Origin: JAQBVV01 sp965249205
GTDB lineage: Bacteria; Acidobacteriota; Vicinamibacteria; Vicinamibacterales; UBA2999
Length of the DNA stretch: 64,000 bases
Assembly: GCA_965249205.1 (NCBI GenBank)
Contig: CBDFLL010000006.1
Span: forward strand, 1,054,001-1,118,000
Direction of reading: 5' to 3'
In this document: positions 9,060 through 18,148 of the stretch, in pieces
How positions within the stretch are numbered: the stretch's first letter is position 1
How the letters are laid out: each line of letters opens with the position of its first letter
Notes under the pieces: generated by a model
Seen by the model: only the letters and a program-made list of their open reading frames with translations
What the model was told of the DNA's origin: nothing
Database searches by the model: none
Made by a program: the position numbers and the translations under genes

Positions 9060-9116
9060 ACACGATAATGTCAAAATGATAATTATTCTGTTTGAATCAT
9101 AAATGTTTATAATCTT
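9060..9116. promoter_or_regulatory. AT-rich divergent promoter region between leuA and lysR gene
   Basis: A sharply AT-rich stretch in otherwise GC-rich DNA lies between the divergent leuA and LysR genes. It contains the palindromic core ATAATTAT and TATAAT-like hexamers on both strands. LysR regulators usually bind such divergent regions with a T-N11-A motif. The role is inferred from position. Confidence 0.5.
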
Positions 9117-9225
9117 CCAGGCAGCCAACGCTGGCGTCAAGCCATCGTCCGCGAAGATTCATTGAGGTTTTTCGATGCTACGCGCCAGCGGCGCCCGCAC
9201 GAACCTGGAAACACCGGGCTGACAT

Positions 9226-10176
9226 ATGGAATTGAGCGAGCTACGGGTCTTTCTGACGGTGGCCGTGGAACGGAGCTTTTCGAAGGCCGCCCTGAAGCTG
9301 CATCGCACGCAGCCTGCGGTCAGTCAGGCTGTCCGGCGACTGGAAGAGGGTATCGGAGAGCGGCTGTTCGACCGGGCCACGAAGGATGCCACGCTGACCG
9401 ACGCCGGGCATCTGGTTCGCGAATACGCCGAGCGGTTGCTGCGCCTCTCTGAAGAGGCGGACGCGGCGGTCAAGGACCTCCGAGACCTCAGACGCGGGCG
9501 TGTGCTACTCGGCGCAAACGAGGCCTCCGTACACGCGGCGTTGCCGCTCATCCAGGAGTTTCGCACGGCTCATCCGCTGGTCCACGTCGACGTGCGCCGC
9601 GTCCCCGCCCGCCAGGTCGGCGCCGAGGTTGCTCAGGGCAGTCTCGACTTCGGCGTACTCACGTTCCAGCCGGCTGAGCCTCGGCTGGGCGCCATCGTGC
9701 TGGGTCAGGACGAACTCGTCATGCTCGTTCACCCGGAGCATGAGCTCGCCACGGTCGAGGAGGTCACCTTGTCGGAGTGCGCCCGGCAGACCGTCATCGC
9801 ACACAACGATCCATCCCACATGCGCGACCGCGTGCTGCGTCTGTTCGACCAGCACCACATTCCGGCCAAAATCCTCATATCGCTGCCTAGTCTCGAAGGC
9901 ATCAAACGCGCGGTTGCGATGCGAATGGGCGTGGCGCTGTTGCCACGGCGATGCGCCGAATCAGAGATTTCCCGCGGGGAATTGGTGGCGCTGGCCATGC
10001 CGGATATTCGGCTGCGCAGGCAAGTGCGCCTGGTCTACCGCAAGGCCACGAAGCGCTCGCACGCCTCGGCCGCGTTCCTCGCCGTCGTTGAACGTCAGCT
10101 CGGAGAGGGTCGGAACATTGTCGGCGGGCGGAAAGCGAAGCGCACACCGCGTCAGGCCGACCAACCCCCGACGTAG
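9226..10176 (+). CDS. LysR-family transcriptional regulator
   Basis: 316 residues. The N-terminal winged helix (MELSELRVFLTVAVERSFSKAA followed by QPAVSQAVRRLEE) is classic LysR, followed by a substrate-binding domain from about residue 90. It is divergent from leuA and its 3-prime end overlaps leuD by 25 bases in convergent orientation. Being enclosed by leuA and leuCD suggests it controls leucine synthesis, sensing a pathway intermediate; that is inference from context. Confidence 0.9.
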   Translation: MELSELRVFLTVAVERSFSKAALKLHRTQPAVSQAVRRLEEGIGERLFDRATKDATLTDAGHLVREYAERLLRLSEEADAAVKDLRDLRRGRVLLGANEASVHAALPLIQEFRTAHPLVHVDVRRVPARQVGAEVAQGSLDFGVLTFQPAEPRLGAIVLGQDELVMLVHPEHELATVEEVTLSECARQTVIAHNDPSHMRDRVLRLFDQHHIPAKILISLPSLEGIKRAVAMRMGVALLPRRCAESEISRGELVALAMPDIRLRRQVRLVYRKATKRSHASAAFLAVVERQLGEGRNIVGGRKAKRTPRQADQPPT

Positions 10177-10778
10177 GGCAGCCTGGCTGCGGCCGCATCC
10201 ACCTCCTCGTATCGCTCCAGCAGCAGACTGGTGGTGTCCCACGCGCCGGTAGTCAGCGCGTCCCGCGCGTTCGGGGGCAGGGCGACTGGACAGCTGAAGT
10301 CGCCAACCTCGCATGTGCCCGCCTCGAGATCGATCTGTAGCACCGCATCAGGACGGGTATCAACCCTCTCCATCAGCGCCCTCACCGTCTCCGGTGTCGC
10401 GGTCATGCAGGGTAACCCGATGATCAAGGCATTGCCGAAGAAGATCTCCGAGAACGATTCGCCGATCAGGGCACGAATCCCGGCCCGACGCAATCCCTGC
10501 GGCGCATGCTCGCGAGATGACCCGCATCCAAAATTGCCGTTGACGAGCAAGATGGACGCGCCGGAAAAGCGCACGTCGTCGAACGGATGCAGTGCAGCCT
10601 GCGCCCGATCGCCCGCTGCGGATCCAGCGCGCTCGTCCTCGAACAGATGCTGCTCAAGTCCCTCGAACGTGACCGCACGCAGGAACCGTGCGGGCATGAT
10701 GCGATCGGTGTCGATATCGTCGCCACGCATCGGCAACGCGGTCCCCTCGACGCTGGTGATGCGCTGCGGTTCGGTCAC
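10152..10778 (-). CDS. leuD: 3-isopropylmalate dehydratase small subunit
   Basis: 208 residues from a GTG at 10778 whose GTGA overlaps the leuC stop, the usual coupled arrangement. Family blocks include RGDDIDTDRIMPARFL near the N-terminus and GNFGCGSSREHAP, which shapes the substrate pocket of the swivelling domain. It works with LeuC to isomerise 2- to 3-isopropylmalate. No leuB is adjacent. Confidence 0.95.
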   Translation of the reverse strand: MTEPQRITSVEGTALPMRGDDIDTDRIMPARFLRAVTFEGLEQHLFEDERAGSAAGDRAQAALHPFDDVRFSGASILLVNGNFGCGSSREHAPQGLRRAGIRALIGESFSEIFFGNALIIGLPCMTATPETVRALMERVDTRPDAVLQIDLEAGTCEVGDFSCPVALPPNARDALTTGAWDTTSLLLERYEEVDAAAARLPYVGGWSA

Positions 10779-12169
10779 GCGAGCCTCCGCACATCGGCCA
10801 CTTCGCCTGCGACGGCCGCCGCGGCCACCATCGCCGGACTCATGAGCAGTGTTCGCCCGGTGGGACTGCCCTGCCGCCCCTTGAAATTCCTGTTCGACGA
10901 CGCCGCGCACACCTGGTTTCCTTCCAGCTTGTCGGGATTCATGCCCAGACACATCGAGCAGCCCGCCTCCCGCCACTCGAATCCGGCGGCTCGGAACACC
11001 TCATCCAGGCCTTCCTGCTCGGCGGCGCGCTTGATCGAGGCCGAGCCGGGTACGACCAGCGCCTTGACATGCGGTGCGACGTGGTGACCGCGAACAATGC
11101 GAGCCGCCTCGTGAAGATCTGAGAGACGCGAGTTGGTGCACGACCCAATGAACGCCACGTCAACGCGCAATCCCGCGATCGCCTGTCCGCCCTCAAGCCC
11201 CATGAAATCGAGCGCCTCGGCGACCGCTGCGCCGTCGCCCACGTCCTGGCCGGATGGAATGAGGCCATCGACCGCCACCGACTGCCCGGGATTCACGCCC
11301 CATGTCACCACCGGAGCCAGCTCATCGGCCCGAATGACGACCGTATCGTCGTACTGCGCGTCGCGGTCAGAGGCCATGGACGACCACCAGATTCGCGCGT
11401 TCTCGAATGCCTCGCCGGCGGGCGCGAACGGCCGCCCCTTGAGATACTCGAAGGTGGTCTGATCGGGGTTCACATACCCAACTCGTGCGCCCCCTTCGAT
11501 CGACATGTTGCAAATGGTCATCCGTTCATCCATCGACATGCGCTCGATGGCGTCGCCCGCGTACTCGTACGCGTAGCCGACGCCGCCGCTGACGCCCAAC
11601 TGGTGGATGATCGTCAGAACGACGTCCTTTGCGTACACACCGGGCGGCAGCGCGCCGTTCACCTCGATACGGCGTACCTTCAGCGGCTCCATTGCCAGGC
11701 ACTGCGACGCGAGCACGTCACGGACCTGCGAAGTGCCGATACCAAAGGCCACCGCGCCGAAGGCGCCGTGCGTCGACGTGTGGCTGTCGCCGCAGGCAAT
11801 CGTCATGCCCGGCTGTGTCAGCCCAAGCTCTGGCCCAATCACATGCACAATGCCCTGACGATCGTCATCCAGCCCCGCCAGGCGCACGCCGAAGTCGCGG
11901 CAATTCCGCTCGAGCGACCCGATCATGTCCTCCGCGAGCACATCGAGAAACGGCCGCGTCCGCTCACGGGTAGGGATGATGTGGTCCACCGTCCCGAATG
12001 TGCGATCGGGTCGTGCCACCGGCCACCCGCGCGCGCGCAGCCCGTCAAAGGCCTGTGGTGTGGTGACTTCGTGAATCAGATGCAACCCGATAAAGAGCTG
12101 CGTCTGACCTGACTGGAGTGTGCGAACCGTATGCAGGTCCCACACTTTCTGGAGCAGTGTCTGTCCCAT
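10775..12169 (-). CDS. leuC: 3-isopropylmalate dehydratase large subunit
   Basis: 464 residues, full length for the aconitase-like large subunit. The 4Fe-4S cluster ligands are visible in GSCTNSR and CSMCLGMN, and the active-site stretch CGDSHTSTHGAFG is intact. It forms an operon with the downstream leuD through a 4-base overlap. The start ATG lies 106 bases downstream of the uvrA stop on the same strand; no strong ribosome binding site is seen. Confidence 0.97.
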   Translation of the reverse strand: MGQTLLQKVWDLHTVRTLQSGQTQLFIGLHLIHEVTTPQAFDGLRARGWPVARPDRTFGTVDHIIPTRERTRPFLDVLAEDMIGSLERNCRDFGVRLAGLDDDRQGIVHVIGPELGLTQPGMTIACGDSHTSTHGAFGAVAFGIGTSQVRDVLASQCLAMEPLKVRRIEVNGALPPGVYAKDVVLTIIHQLGVSGGVGYAYEYAGDAIERMSMDERMTICNMSIEGGARVGYVNPDQTTFEYLKGRPFAPAGEAFENARIWWSSMASDRDAQYDDTVVIRADELAPVVTWGVNPGQSVAVDGLIPSGQDVGDGAAVAEALDFMGLEGGQAIAGLRVDVAFIGSCTNSRLSDLHEAARIVRGHHVAPHVKALVVPGSASIKRAAEQEGLDEVFRAAGFEWREAGCSMCLGMNPDKLEGNQVCAASSNRNFKGRQGSPTGRTLLMSPAMVAAAAVAGEVADVRRLA

Positions 12170-12275
12170 GTGACGAACGCCTATCGTAACACCGTGCTAC
12201 CGCCCGGCAGCCAGCGTCGACCTCGCGGCGAACGCACCACGAACGGCTGAACAGCTCAGACCGATCTGACCATGG

Positions 12276-15200
12276 TCACTGCGCGGCGTACGCATGGGTG
12301 CGACTGGACGCAAGTACCCGGCGCAGCGCTCGCCCGGTGTGCGACGCCTCGCACTCCGCGACCCGCTCCGGCGTACCCGTCGCCACGACCTGACCGCCAG
12401 CGTCGCCACCTTCTGGCCCCAGGTCAATGAGGTAGTCCGCGGTCTTGATCACGTCGAGGTTGTGTTCGATGACCAGCAGCGTGTGACCCGCCTCAACCAG
12501 CTTTCTGAACGCTGCCAGCAGCTTCGCGATGTCGTCAAAGTGCAGGCCGGTCGTAGGCTCGTCGAGCACGTAGAGCACTCGCTCGCCGCCGAAGGACGCC
12601 AGGTGTGCGCCGATCTTGATCCGCTGCGCCTCCCCACCCGACAACGTCGTGGCCGGCTGCCCGAGCCGCAGGTACCCCAGCCCGACCTCGTCGAGCACTT
12701 GCAACCGGCGGAGTACCTTGGGTGAGGTGGCGAAAAACGACAGGGCCTCCCGCACGGTCATCTCGAGAACATCATGCACGTTCCTGCCTCGGTACCGCAC
12801 GTCGAGCACCTCCGACTTGAACCGCATGCCGTCGCACTGGTCGCACGGCACGAACACGTCGGCGAGAAACTGCATCTCGACACGCACGACGCCGGCGCCC
12901 TGGCAGACTTCGCACCGGCCGCCGGGAACGTTGAAGGAGAAGTGGCTCGGCACGAGCCCTCGAGTCCGCGCGTCTTTCGTCGACGCGAACAGCGCTCGAA
13001 TCGGATCGAAGGCTTTGAGGTACGTGACCGGGTTCGAACGCGGGGTGCGCCCGATCGGGGCCTGATCCACCAGCACGACGTTGGTGATGAACTCGATGCC
13101 CTCGAGTCCGCGAAAGAGCCCGACGCGCCGATCCCAGTCCTTCTTGGCCCGTTTGATCGCGGCGTACAGCACGTCGTGGACCAGCGTCGATTTACCCGAG
13201 CCACTCACGCCGGTCACACACGTGAAGGTATTGAGCGGAATCTCGACGTCGATGGCCTTCAGATTGTGTTCGGTAGCCCCGAAGAGTCGAATCTTTTGTC
13301 CGACACCCCGTCGGCGCGCGCTCGGCACCGGGATGGCCAGTTCGTTGCGCAGGTACTTCGCCGTGAGCGACTGCGGCTCTTGCAGGAGACCCGGCACGTC
13401 GCCGGAGTACACCACCCGTCCGCCCTGCTCCCCCGCGCCGAGTCCGATGTCGACGATGTGGTCCGCGACTCGGATCATGTCTTCGTCATGCTCAACCACG
13501 ACAACGGTGTTCCCCTGGTCGCGAAGCTTCTGAAGAATCTTGATCAGCCGCTGATTGTCCCGTGTGTGCAGGCCGATGGACGGCTCGTCCAACACGTAGA
13601 GCGTGCCCACCAACGCCGACCCGAGCGACGTCGCCAGGTTGATTCGCTGAGACTCTCCGCCAGACAACGTGGATGACAGTCGATCGAGTGTCAGGTAATC
13701 GAGCCCCACATCTCGCAGAAACGACAACCGACGGCGAATCTCGCGCAGGATCGTCTCAGCGACCACCGACTCCTTCTCGCTGAGCTGTAGACCGCCGAAA
13801 AAGAGGTGTGCATCGTGCACCGTCAGCGCGGACACAGCGTCGATCGGCTGTCCGGCCACACTGACGTCGCGTGCCTCGCGGCGCAACCGAGAGCCGCCGC
13901 AGTCGGGGCACGACAGGTACCCGCGATAGCGGCTCAAGAACACTCGGACGTGCACTTTGTACTTCTTGCGTTCGAGCCCTCTGAAGAAACCGCGAATGCC
14001 ATCGTAGCCCTCGCCGCCGTCCACCACGAACTGCCGCTCGTCCGCCGTCAACTCCTCCCACGGCACATCGAGGCGAATCGCGGCCTTGCGCGCCGCCCGC
14101 TTGAGCTGTGCGAGGTGCGTACGATAGTGCGGCTTGCTCCACGGCTCTATGGCGCCCTGATCGATCGACTTGGACGAGTCAGGGACAACCAACTCCATAT
14201 CCAATTCGATGATGTTGCCGAAGCCGTGACAGGTCGGGCACGCGCCGAACGGATTGTTGAACGAGAACAGCCGGGGCTGCGGTGTCTCATAGACCAAGTC
14301 GCAACCGCGGCACTCAAAGCGCTCGGAGAATTCGAGCCGCTCCGGGACCTGTGTACCGTGCGCACGCGAGTCCGCTTCGCCGACACTCGGGAGCACAACG
14401 GCGAACGCTGCGCCCCCGCCTTCCTGATAGGACGTCTCAATGGAGCCGGTCAACCGACTCCGTACATCGCCGTCAAGCTGCACACGGTCGACCACGACCG
14501 CAAGCGAACCACGACCATGCAGCGTGCCCGGGTCGATCTCGTCAAGCCTGCATGCGCGCCCGTCGACCAGCAGGCGACCAAAACCCCGGCGACGCAACGC
14601 GTTGAGCATGTCCACGATGGGGTCGGTGTCTGTGTCGCGCTGCGATGTCGCGCCCTTCCTACGGGGTGTACCCGTGACCGGCTTGGCGCTCTTAAGACCC
14701 TGCTGGCCCCTGCCACGTTGCCGGTCCAGCGCTGTGTCCGCCCCAGTGTCTGCCTCAGCGTCCGCCTCAATGTCTGCCTCAGCGTCCGCCTCAATGTCTG
14801 CCTCAGTGTCTGCCCCGGTGTCTGCTTCGGTGCGAGCCTCTGCCTCCCCCGTGAGGGCCGAGGCCTTGCGCAACGAGACGACTGGTATCTCAAACCCGAC
14901 CAACACCCGCGTGCCGGCAGGGAGGGCTGCCAACCGTGCGGCTACCAACTCGGCTGTCTCGCGCGTAATCTCCTGGCCGCACTGCCGACAGCGGGTGCGG
15001 CCCACACGCGCGTACAGCAGCCGCATGTAGTCGTGGATCTCGGTCATCGTCCCGACCGTCGACCGTGGGCTGCGGATGCTGTTTTTTTGGCGAATCGCAA
15101 TGGCAGGGCAGATTCCCTCAATGCGATCCACGTCGGGCTTCTCCATCCGCTCGAGGAATTGCCGCGCGTACGCCGACAGCGACTCGACGTAACGCCGCTG

Positions 15201-15371
15201 CCCCTCGGCGTAGATCGTGTCAAAGGCGAGCGAGGACTTCCCCGACCCACTCACGCCGGTAATGACGATCAGCGTGCCGGATGGCAGCGTGACGTCGACG
15301 TCCTTCAGATTGTGCGTACGGGCACCGCAGACGACCAGCGGGCGGCGAGCCGGGGATCTCGCGTTAGGCAC
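12276..15371 (-). CDS. uvrA: Excinuclease ABC subunit A with an acidic repeat insertion
   Basis: DNA-damage recognition ATPase of nucleotide excision repair. Both ABC modules are present: Walker A GVSGSGKSS (39-47) and a second GVSGSGKST, two LSGGE signatures, and zinc-finger cysteine pairs (CPTCHG, CEVCQG, CDQCDG). The GTG at 15371 is preferred (AGGAAGCA upstream). It is about 1031 residues, roughly 80-90 longer than usual, because of an insertion near residues 170-245 that begins with (E/T)AD(A/I/T) repeats and then becomes basic. This falls in the UvrB-binding and signature region of module I. The IS1-family element ends 80 bases upstream and has probably replaced part of the native promoter. 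Confidence 0.95.
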   Translation of the reverse strand: MPNARSPARRPLVVCGARTHNLKDVDVTLPSGTLIVITGVSGSGKSSLAFDTIYAEGQRRYVESLSAYARQFLERMEKPDVDRIEGICPAIAIRQKNSIRSPRSTVGTMTEIHDYMRLLYARVGRTRCRQCGQEITRETAELVAARLAALPAGTRVLVGFEIPVVSLRKASALTGEAEARTEADTGADTEADIEADAEADIEADAEADTGADTALDRQRGRGQQGLKSAKPVTGTPRRKGATSQRDTDTDPIVDMLNALRRRGFGRLLVDGRACRLDEIDPGTLHGRGSLAVVVDRVQLDGDVRSRLTGSIETSYQEGGGAAFAVVLPSVGEADSRAHGTQVPERLEFSERFECRGCDLVYETPQPRLFSFNNPFGACPTCHGFGNIIELDMELVVPDSSKSIDQGAIEPWSKPHYRTHLAQLKRAARKAAIRLDVPWEELTADERQFVVDGGEGYDGIRGFFRGLERKKYKVHVRVFLSRYRGYLSCPDCGGSRLRREARDVSVAGQPIDAVSALTVHDAHLFFGGLQLSEKESVVAETILREIRRRLSFLRDVGLDYLTLDRLSSTLSGGESQRINLATSLGSALVGTLYVLDEPSIGLHTRDNQRLIKILQKLRDQGNTVVVVEHDEDMIRVADHIVDIGLGAGEQGGRVVYSGDVPGLLQEPQSLTAKYLRNELAIPVPSARRRGVGQKIRLFGATEHNLKAIDVEIPLNTFTCVTGVSGSGKSTLVHDVLYAAIKRAKKDWDRRVGLFRGLEGIEFITNVVLVDQAPIGRTPRSNPVTYLKAFDPIRALFASTKDARTRGLVPSHFSFNVPGGRCEVCQGAGVVRVEMQFLADVFVPCDQCDGMRFKSEVLDVRYRGRNVHDVLEMTVREALSFFATSPKVLRRLQVLDEVGLGYLRLGQPATTLSGGEAQRIKIGAHLASFGGERVLYVLDEPTTGLHFDDIAKLLAAFRKLVEAGHTLLVIEHNLDVIKTADYLIDLGPEGGDAGGQVVATGTPERVAECEASHTGRALRRVLASSRTHAYAAQ
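14734..14830. repeat. 12/24-bp tandem repeat within uvrA
   Basis: About eight 12-base units of the type TGTCTGCCTCAG / CGTCCGCCTCAA (plus strand) in tandem, alternating with a 24-base period. On the coding strand they give EAD-A/I/T repeats. Length is a multiple of three, so copy-number change keeps uvrA in frame. Confidence 0.85.
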
Positions 15372-15633
15372 TCTGCTTCCTGTTTCCTGCACACCGCAAG
15401 CGAACAATGTTACTCCCGCGCGTCCGGACGCTTCAAGCAACCTGACCGAGGGGTAGTGGGTCAGTTTGATTTCTTGAGTCTGCCTTGATCTTTATAGGCC
15501 TTTCGTAAGTCATGCCCTGGGTAGAAATCGAGCAGCCGTGCCTTTCGGACGCGCTGCGGCTGTTGCGGTCGCGCGCACATGCCGCATCCGCATTCGCAGG
15601 GTTTGCGCCCCGCTGGTGGCTTTGTGTCTGCCA

Positions 15634-16461
15634 TCAGTTACCCTCCAGTAGCCCGACGATTTCTTCAATAGACCAGACGTGACCTGAGATTCCGGCTTCC
15701 ATCGCTGGCGTCACGCGGAGCGTCTGATGAATACGCCCGAAGTTGTAGTACATGAAGTATAGGGCCACCATCGCCGCGTGGTTCTCCAGCTTCTTCGAGA
15801 ACGCATTCGTGAGCCGAGTGTACCGCCGCATCGACATCCGCATCGTTAAATTGGCTCGCTCGACGTAGCTCGTCGAGACGTGCTTGGGGTTGGGATCTCC
15901 ACTGATGACCTTCATCTCGCACCCGATGCACTTGGCCGGGCTGTAGCGCGTCTGACCCTCCGGGTTTGAGCGGTACACCTTGTTCAGCATCGCGTAGTCG
16001 ATGTCCATCCCGAAGGCGCTTTCCACGGCCTCCAGGTAGACCCTGTGGCCGTCTGTCGTCAGTTGAATACGGTTCGCCAGCCTCTCGGCCACGTCGTGCA
16101 TGAAGTCGTAGGCCGTCGCCAGCGTCCGGTCACCAAGGCGGAACGAGATCATCAGCTTTGTGTCGGCATCAAGCGCCGTCCACGTCCAGCAGTCACCCCA
16201 CCCTTCTGCCTTTTTCTCGTCAGTCGTGTTCTTCTCCTTCGAGCCGACAAAGGACCAAATCTCATCGCACTGGACGCGCTTCGAGCGGATACCGCGAATC
16301 GTCTCGTCCTGATACTTCGAGCAAGCTGCGCCGATGTCATTGAGCAGCTTGACGATGGTGTTCTTCGCCACGCCCGTCATACGGACCGTTGCCCGGATGC
16401 TGTTACCCTCACAGAGCGCTGCGACAACCGCCGTCTGTTTCGCCGTGGTCAGTCGATTCAT
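15634..16461 (-). CDS. IS1-family transposase (single ORF)
   Basis: 275 residues from ATG 16461 (upstream ATGs at about 16470 and 16491 are possible). It has an N-terminal helix-turn-helix (GNSIRATVRMTGVAKNTIVKL), then an IS1 DDE domain: DEIWSFVG, the DG of TTDGHRVY and the YVERANLTMRMSMRRYTRLTNAF block near the C-terminus. It is one continuous frame, unlike classic insA-insB frameshift IS1, as in the single-ORF IS1 groups. The five-prime end faces the passenger operon across a 150-base divergent promoter region. Confidence 0.92.
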   Translation of the reverse strand: MNRLTTAKQTAVVAALCEGNSIRATVRMTGVAKNTIVKLLNDIGAACSKYQDETIRGIRSKRVQCDEIWSFVGSKEKNTTDEKKAEGWGDCWTWTALDADTKLMISFRLGDRTLATAYDFMHDVAERLANRIQLTTDGHRVYLEAVESAFGMDIDYAMLNKVYRSNPEGQTRYSPAKCIGCEMKVISGDPNPKHVSTSYVERANLTMRMSMRRYTRLTNAFSKKLENHAAMVALYFMYYNFGRIHQTLRVTPAMEAGISGHVWSIEEIVGLLEGN

Positions 16462-16557
16462 ACTGACCATTATACTTACACGTTTAGGCATAGTCAAGTG
16501 TGGATATGGCAAGATTACTGCTCGTGTTTTCGCCACTTTTACGCCCACAACATCTTG

Positions 16558-16611
16558 TATCATGAAAACTTGATAGCGGGGCGTAGGATTATATCTTAAA
16601 AACGTGATAGC
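16558..16611 (+). promoter_or_regulatory. Candidate operator for the passenger operon
   Basis: An inverted repeat TATCATGAAAACTTGATA at 16558-16575 is followed by a near-identical half, AAAACTTGATAGC (16565-16577) versus AAAACGTGATAGC (16599-16611), the second abutting the first ATG of the operon. Such spacing suits autoregulation by the helix-turn-helix protein encoded by the second gene. No Shine-Dalgarno is visible, so a short or absent leader is possible. Confidence 0.5.
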
Positions 16612-17028
16612 ATGAGGAAGATTTATGAGTGGATCGACGCGGCGGGGAGGGGTGTTATTACGGACTGGGGGCTTCAAGTCCAGCAGCAAGCGAAGCTCGA
16701 CAACAAGCTTCAAATGCTTCGCCGGGCCGAAGTTGACCAGGCGGGCTGCGTAAAACTCCCTCCGGGCCTCCTGGTAGGCCCGAACGTGTACGGCCAGGAG
16801 TGGATCTACAAGCTGAGGCTGAAAGGGAACGTGGCGTTGCGTCTGATGCTTACGCTTGGCCCGATAGATCGCGACGCGGAATGGACGATTTTGGTGCCGG
16901 CTAAAGAACGGGACAGAAAAACAGAACCTACCAACGCTGCAGACATCGCGGAAGCGAGACGGCAGAAGATTCAAGCCGATCCGAGCCGCAGACGATTGCT
17001 TTGGGAAGACGATGACACTACTAACTAA
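16612..17028 (+). CDS. IS passenger protein, possible RelE/HigB-like toxin
   Basis: 138 residues. The middle, WIYKLRLKGNVALRLMLTLG then EWTILVPAKERDRK, resembles the beta-sheet core of HigB/Gp49-type RNase toxins, where a YELR..G..YR pattern is followed by a basic strand. The toxin would precede its antitoxin, the higBA order; the next gene overlaps by 17 bases and encodes a helix-turn-helix protein. The similarity is weak and read by eye. An adaptor role in transposition is the alternative. Confidence 0.5.
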   Translation: MRKIYEWIDAAGRGVITDWGLQVQQQAKLDNKLQMLRRAEVDQAGCVKLPPGLLVGPNVYGQEWIYKLRLKGNVALRLMLTLGPIDRDAEWTILVPAKERDRKTEPTNAADIAEARRQKIQADPSRRRLLWEDDDTTN

Positions 17029-17566
17029 GCTTGTTGAGCGCTTCCGAACACCAGGCTACAGACATGCGTACGCTGAGTCATTCTTGGACTCGTTTATCGC
17101 AACACAGATCAAGGCTTTGCGTGAGCAGCGTCAGTTGTCACAAACAGTACTCGCCGAAATGGCGAGCATGAGGCAGTCGCAGATTTCCAAGCTGGAGGAT
17201 GTCAATAACAACAGTTGGAAGATCAGCACTCTTGCGAAAGTAGCACGCGCTTTCGATCTTGCCCTGGTCGTTCGCTTCGAGAGTTTTGGAAATTTGCTGC
17301 CTGAAGTAGAGAGATTTGGCCGCGCCTCCCTGGAGCGTCCGAAGTTTGAGGACGATCCTGTGTTTAATCCCGCAGCAGCTACAGAAGCACCAGATAGCGC
17401 CGGCACAGGGGTTCACGAAATCACGTCGGTTGGTTCTGGCAAGATCCTGATATTCCCTGTTCCGGAACCGGTTCAACTGCCATCTGAAGCATCAACGCCC
17501 CAGGCTTACTATAGCGGGCACGTTGCTGCACACGCCGTTTATGGAGAAATGACAGCCCATGGCTAA
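17012..17566 (+). CDS. XRE-family helix-turn-helix protein, putative antitoxin/repressor
   Basis: 184 residues. Residues about 28-85 form an XRE domain (FIATQIKALREQRQLSQTVL, then MRQSQISKLED and ISTLAKVARAFDLAL). The C-terminal 100 residues are low in complexity, rich in P, A and E, without a known fold. It overlaps both neighbours, so the three genes are translationally coupled. It is likely to bind the direct repeats upstream of the operon and to neutralise the protein of the first gene if that is a toxin. Confidence 0.8.
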   Translation: MTLLTKLVERFRTPGYRHAYAESFLDSFIATQIKALREQRQLSQTVLAEMASMRQSQISKLEDVNNNSWKISTLAKVARAFDLALVVRFESFGNLLPEVERFGRASLERPKFEDDPVFNPAAATEAPDSAGTGVHEITSVGSGKILIFPVPEPVQLPSEASTPQAYYSGHVAAHAVYGEMTAHG

Positions 17567-17882
17567 CGAAGACGCCACAATCACTGAAAAAGAGAACGAT
17601 CAAGAAATTGTCCGGGCCAACGCGACAAGAAGCGTGGTCCGCTCACCAACGTTCGCCTCGTACTACTCGAACGATGTTCAGAGTCAAGTGTCCCCTTGGG
17701 ATGTTCGACTGCAGTTTGGGCTAATCCAAGAAGTTGACAAGGAGGCCAACCGAGCCACGATCGAACTGATGGCCGAGGTTCGCCTGTCCCCACAGATCGT
17801 TAAGAGGGTTCTACGTCTCATCGAAACGCAACTGAAGGACTACGAAGATAAGTTCGGCACGATCCCACTTCCGCGAGACTAG
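17559..17882 (+). CDS. DUF3467 family protein
   Basis: 107 residues. The pattern YYSNDVQSQVSPWDVRLQFG, then VRLSPQIVKRVLRLIETQLKDYEDKFG near the end, matches DUF3467, small bacterial proteins of unknown function. It overlaps the antitoxin-like gene by 8 bases and ends 4 bases into the convergent basic-protein gene. It is the third gene of the passenger operon; its role in the element is unknown. Confidence 0.75.
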   Translation: MANEDATITEKENDQEIVRANATRSVVRSPTFASYYSNDVQSQVSPWDVRLQFGLIQEVDKEANRATIELMAEVRLSPQIVKRVLRLIETQLKDYEDKFGTIPLPRD

Positions 17883-18148
17883 CGTTCCTTGCTCCATCGT
17901 GCCCGAGCTGCCTTCTTCGCGATGGCGACCCGTTTCGAAGGGGGCAGCTTCTTTGCTCTAGCTTGACCACCCTTCGCCCCACCGAGCCGCCCAAGCGCCA
18001 CGGCAGCCGGGTTCTTCCCCTTTCCAGGATCGTCGAGTGGCGAGCCGTCCAGTTTTTCCCCTATGGCCTGCTCGACGACGCGGCGGGCGGTGACCGTGAA
18101 ATCGTGTGGCGTTCCTTCGCGCTTGGGCTTGCTTGAGCGGCTAGGCAT
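17879..18148 (-). CDS. Small basic protein, histone-H1-like motif
   Basis: 89 residues, strongly basic. The C-terminal half reads ALGRLGGAKGGQARAKKLP then AIAKKAARARW, a pattern found in small bacterial proteins often annotated as histone H1-like. It is convergent with the passenger operon (4-base overlap) and inside the terminal repeats of the IS1-family element. A nucleic-acid-binding role is inferred from charge only. Confidence 0.65.
   Translation of the reverse strand: MPSRSSKPKREGTPHDFTVTARRVVEQAIGEKLDGSPLDDPGKGKNPAAVALGRLGGAKGGQARAKKLPPSKRVAIAKKAARARWSKER

Noticed and set aside
10779..10976. Longer LeuD start far inside leuC
   Set aside because: The GTG at 10778 forms a four-base overlap with the leuC stop and begins the conserved LeuD N-terminus; upstream residues are R/G-rich shadow sequence.
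14734..14830. Repeat array as a CRISPR
   Set aside because: Units are 12 bases, directly adjacent, coding in uvrA, with no spacers.
13806..15488. Long plus-strand open frame opposite uvrA
   Set aside because: Antisense shadow of a GC-rich conserved gene; composition is H/R/V-rich with no motif, while the minus strand carries full UvrA signatures.
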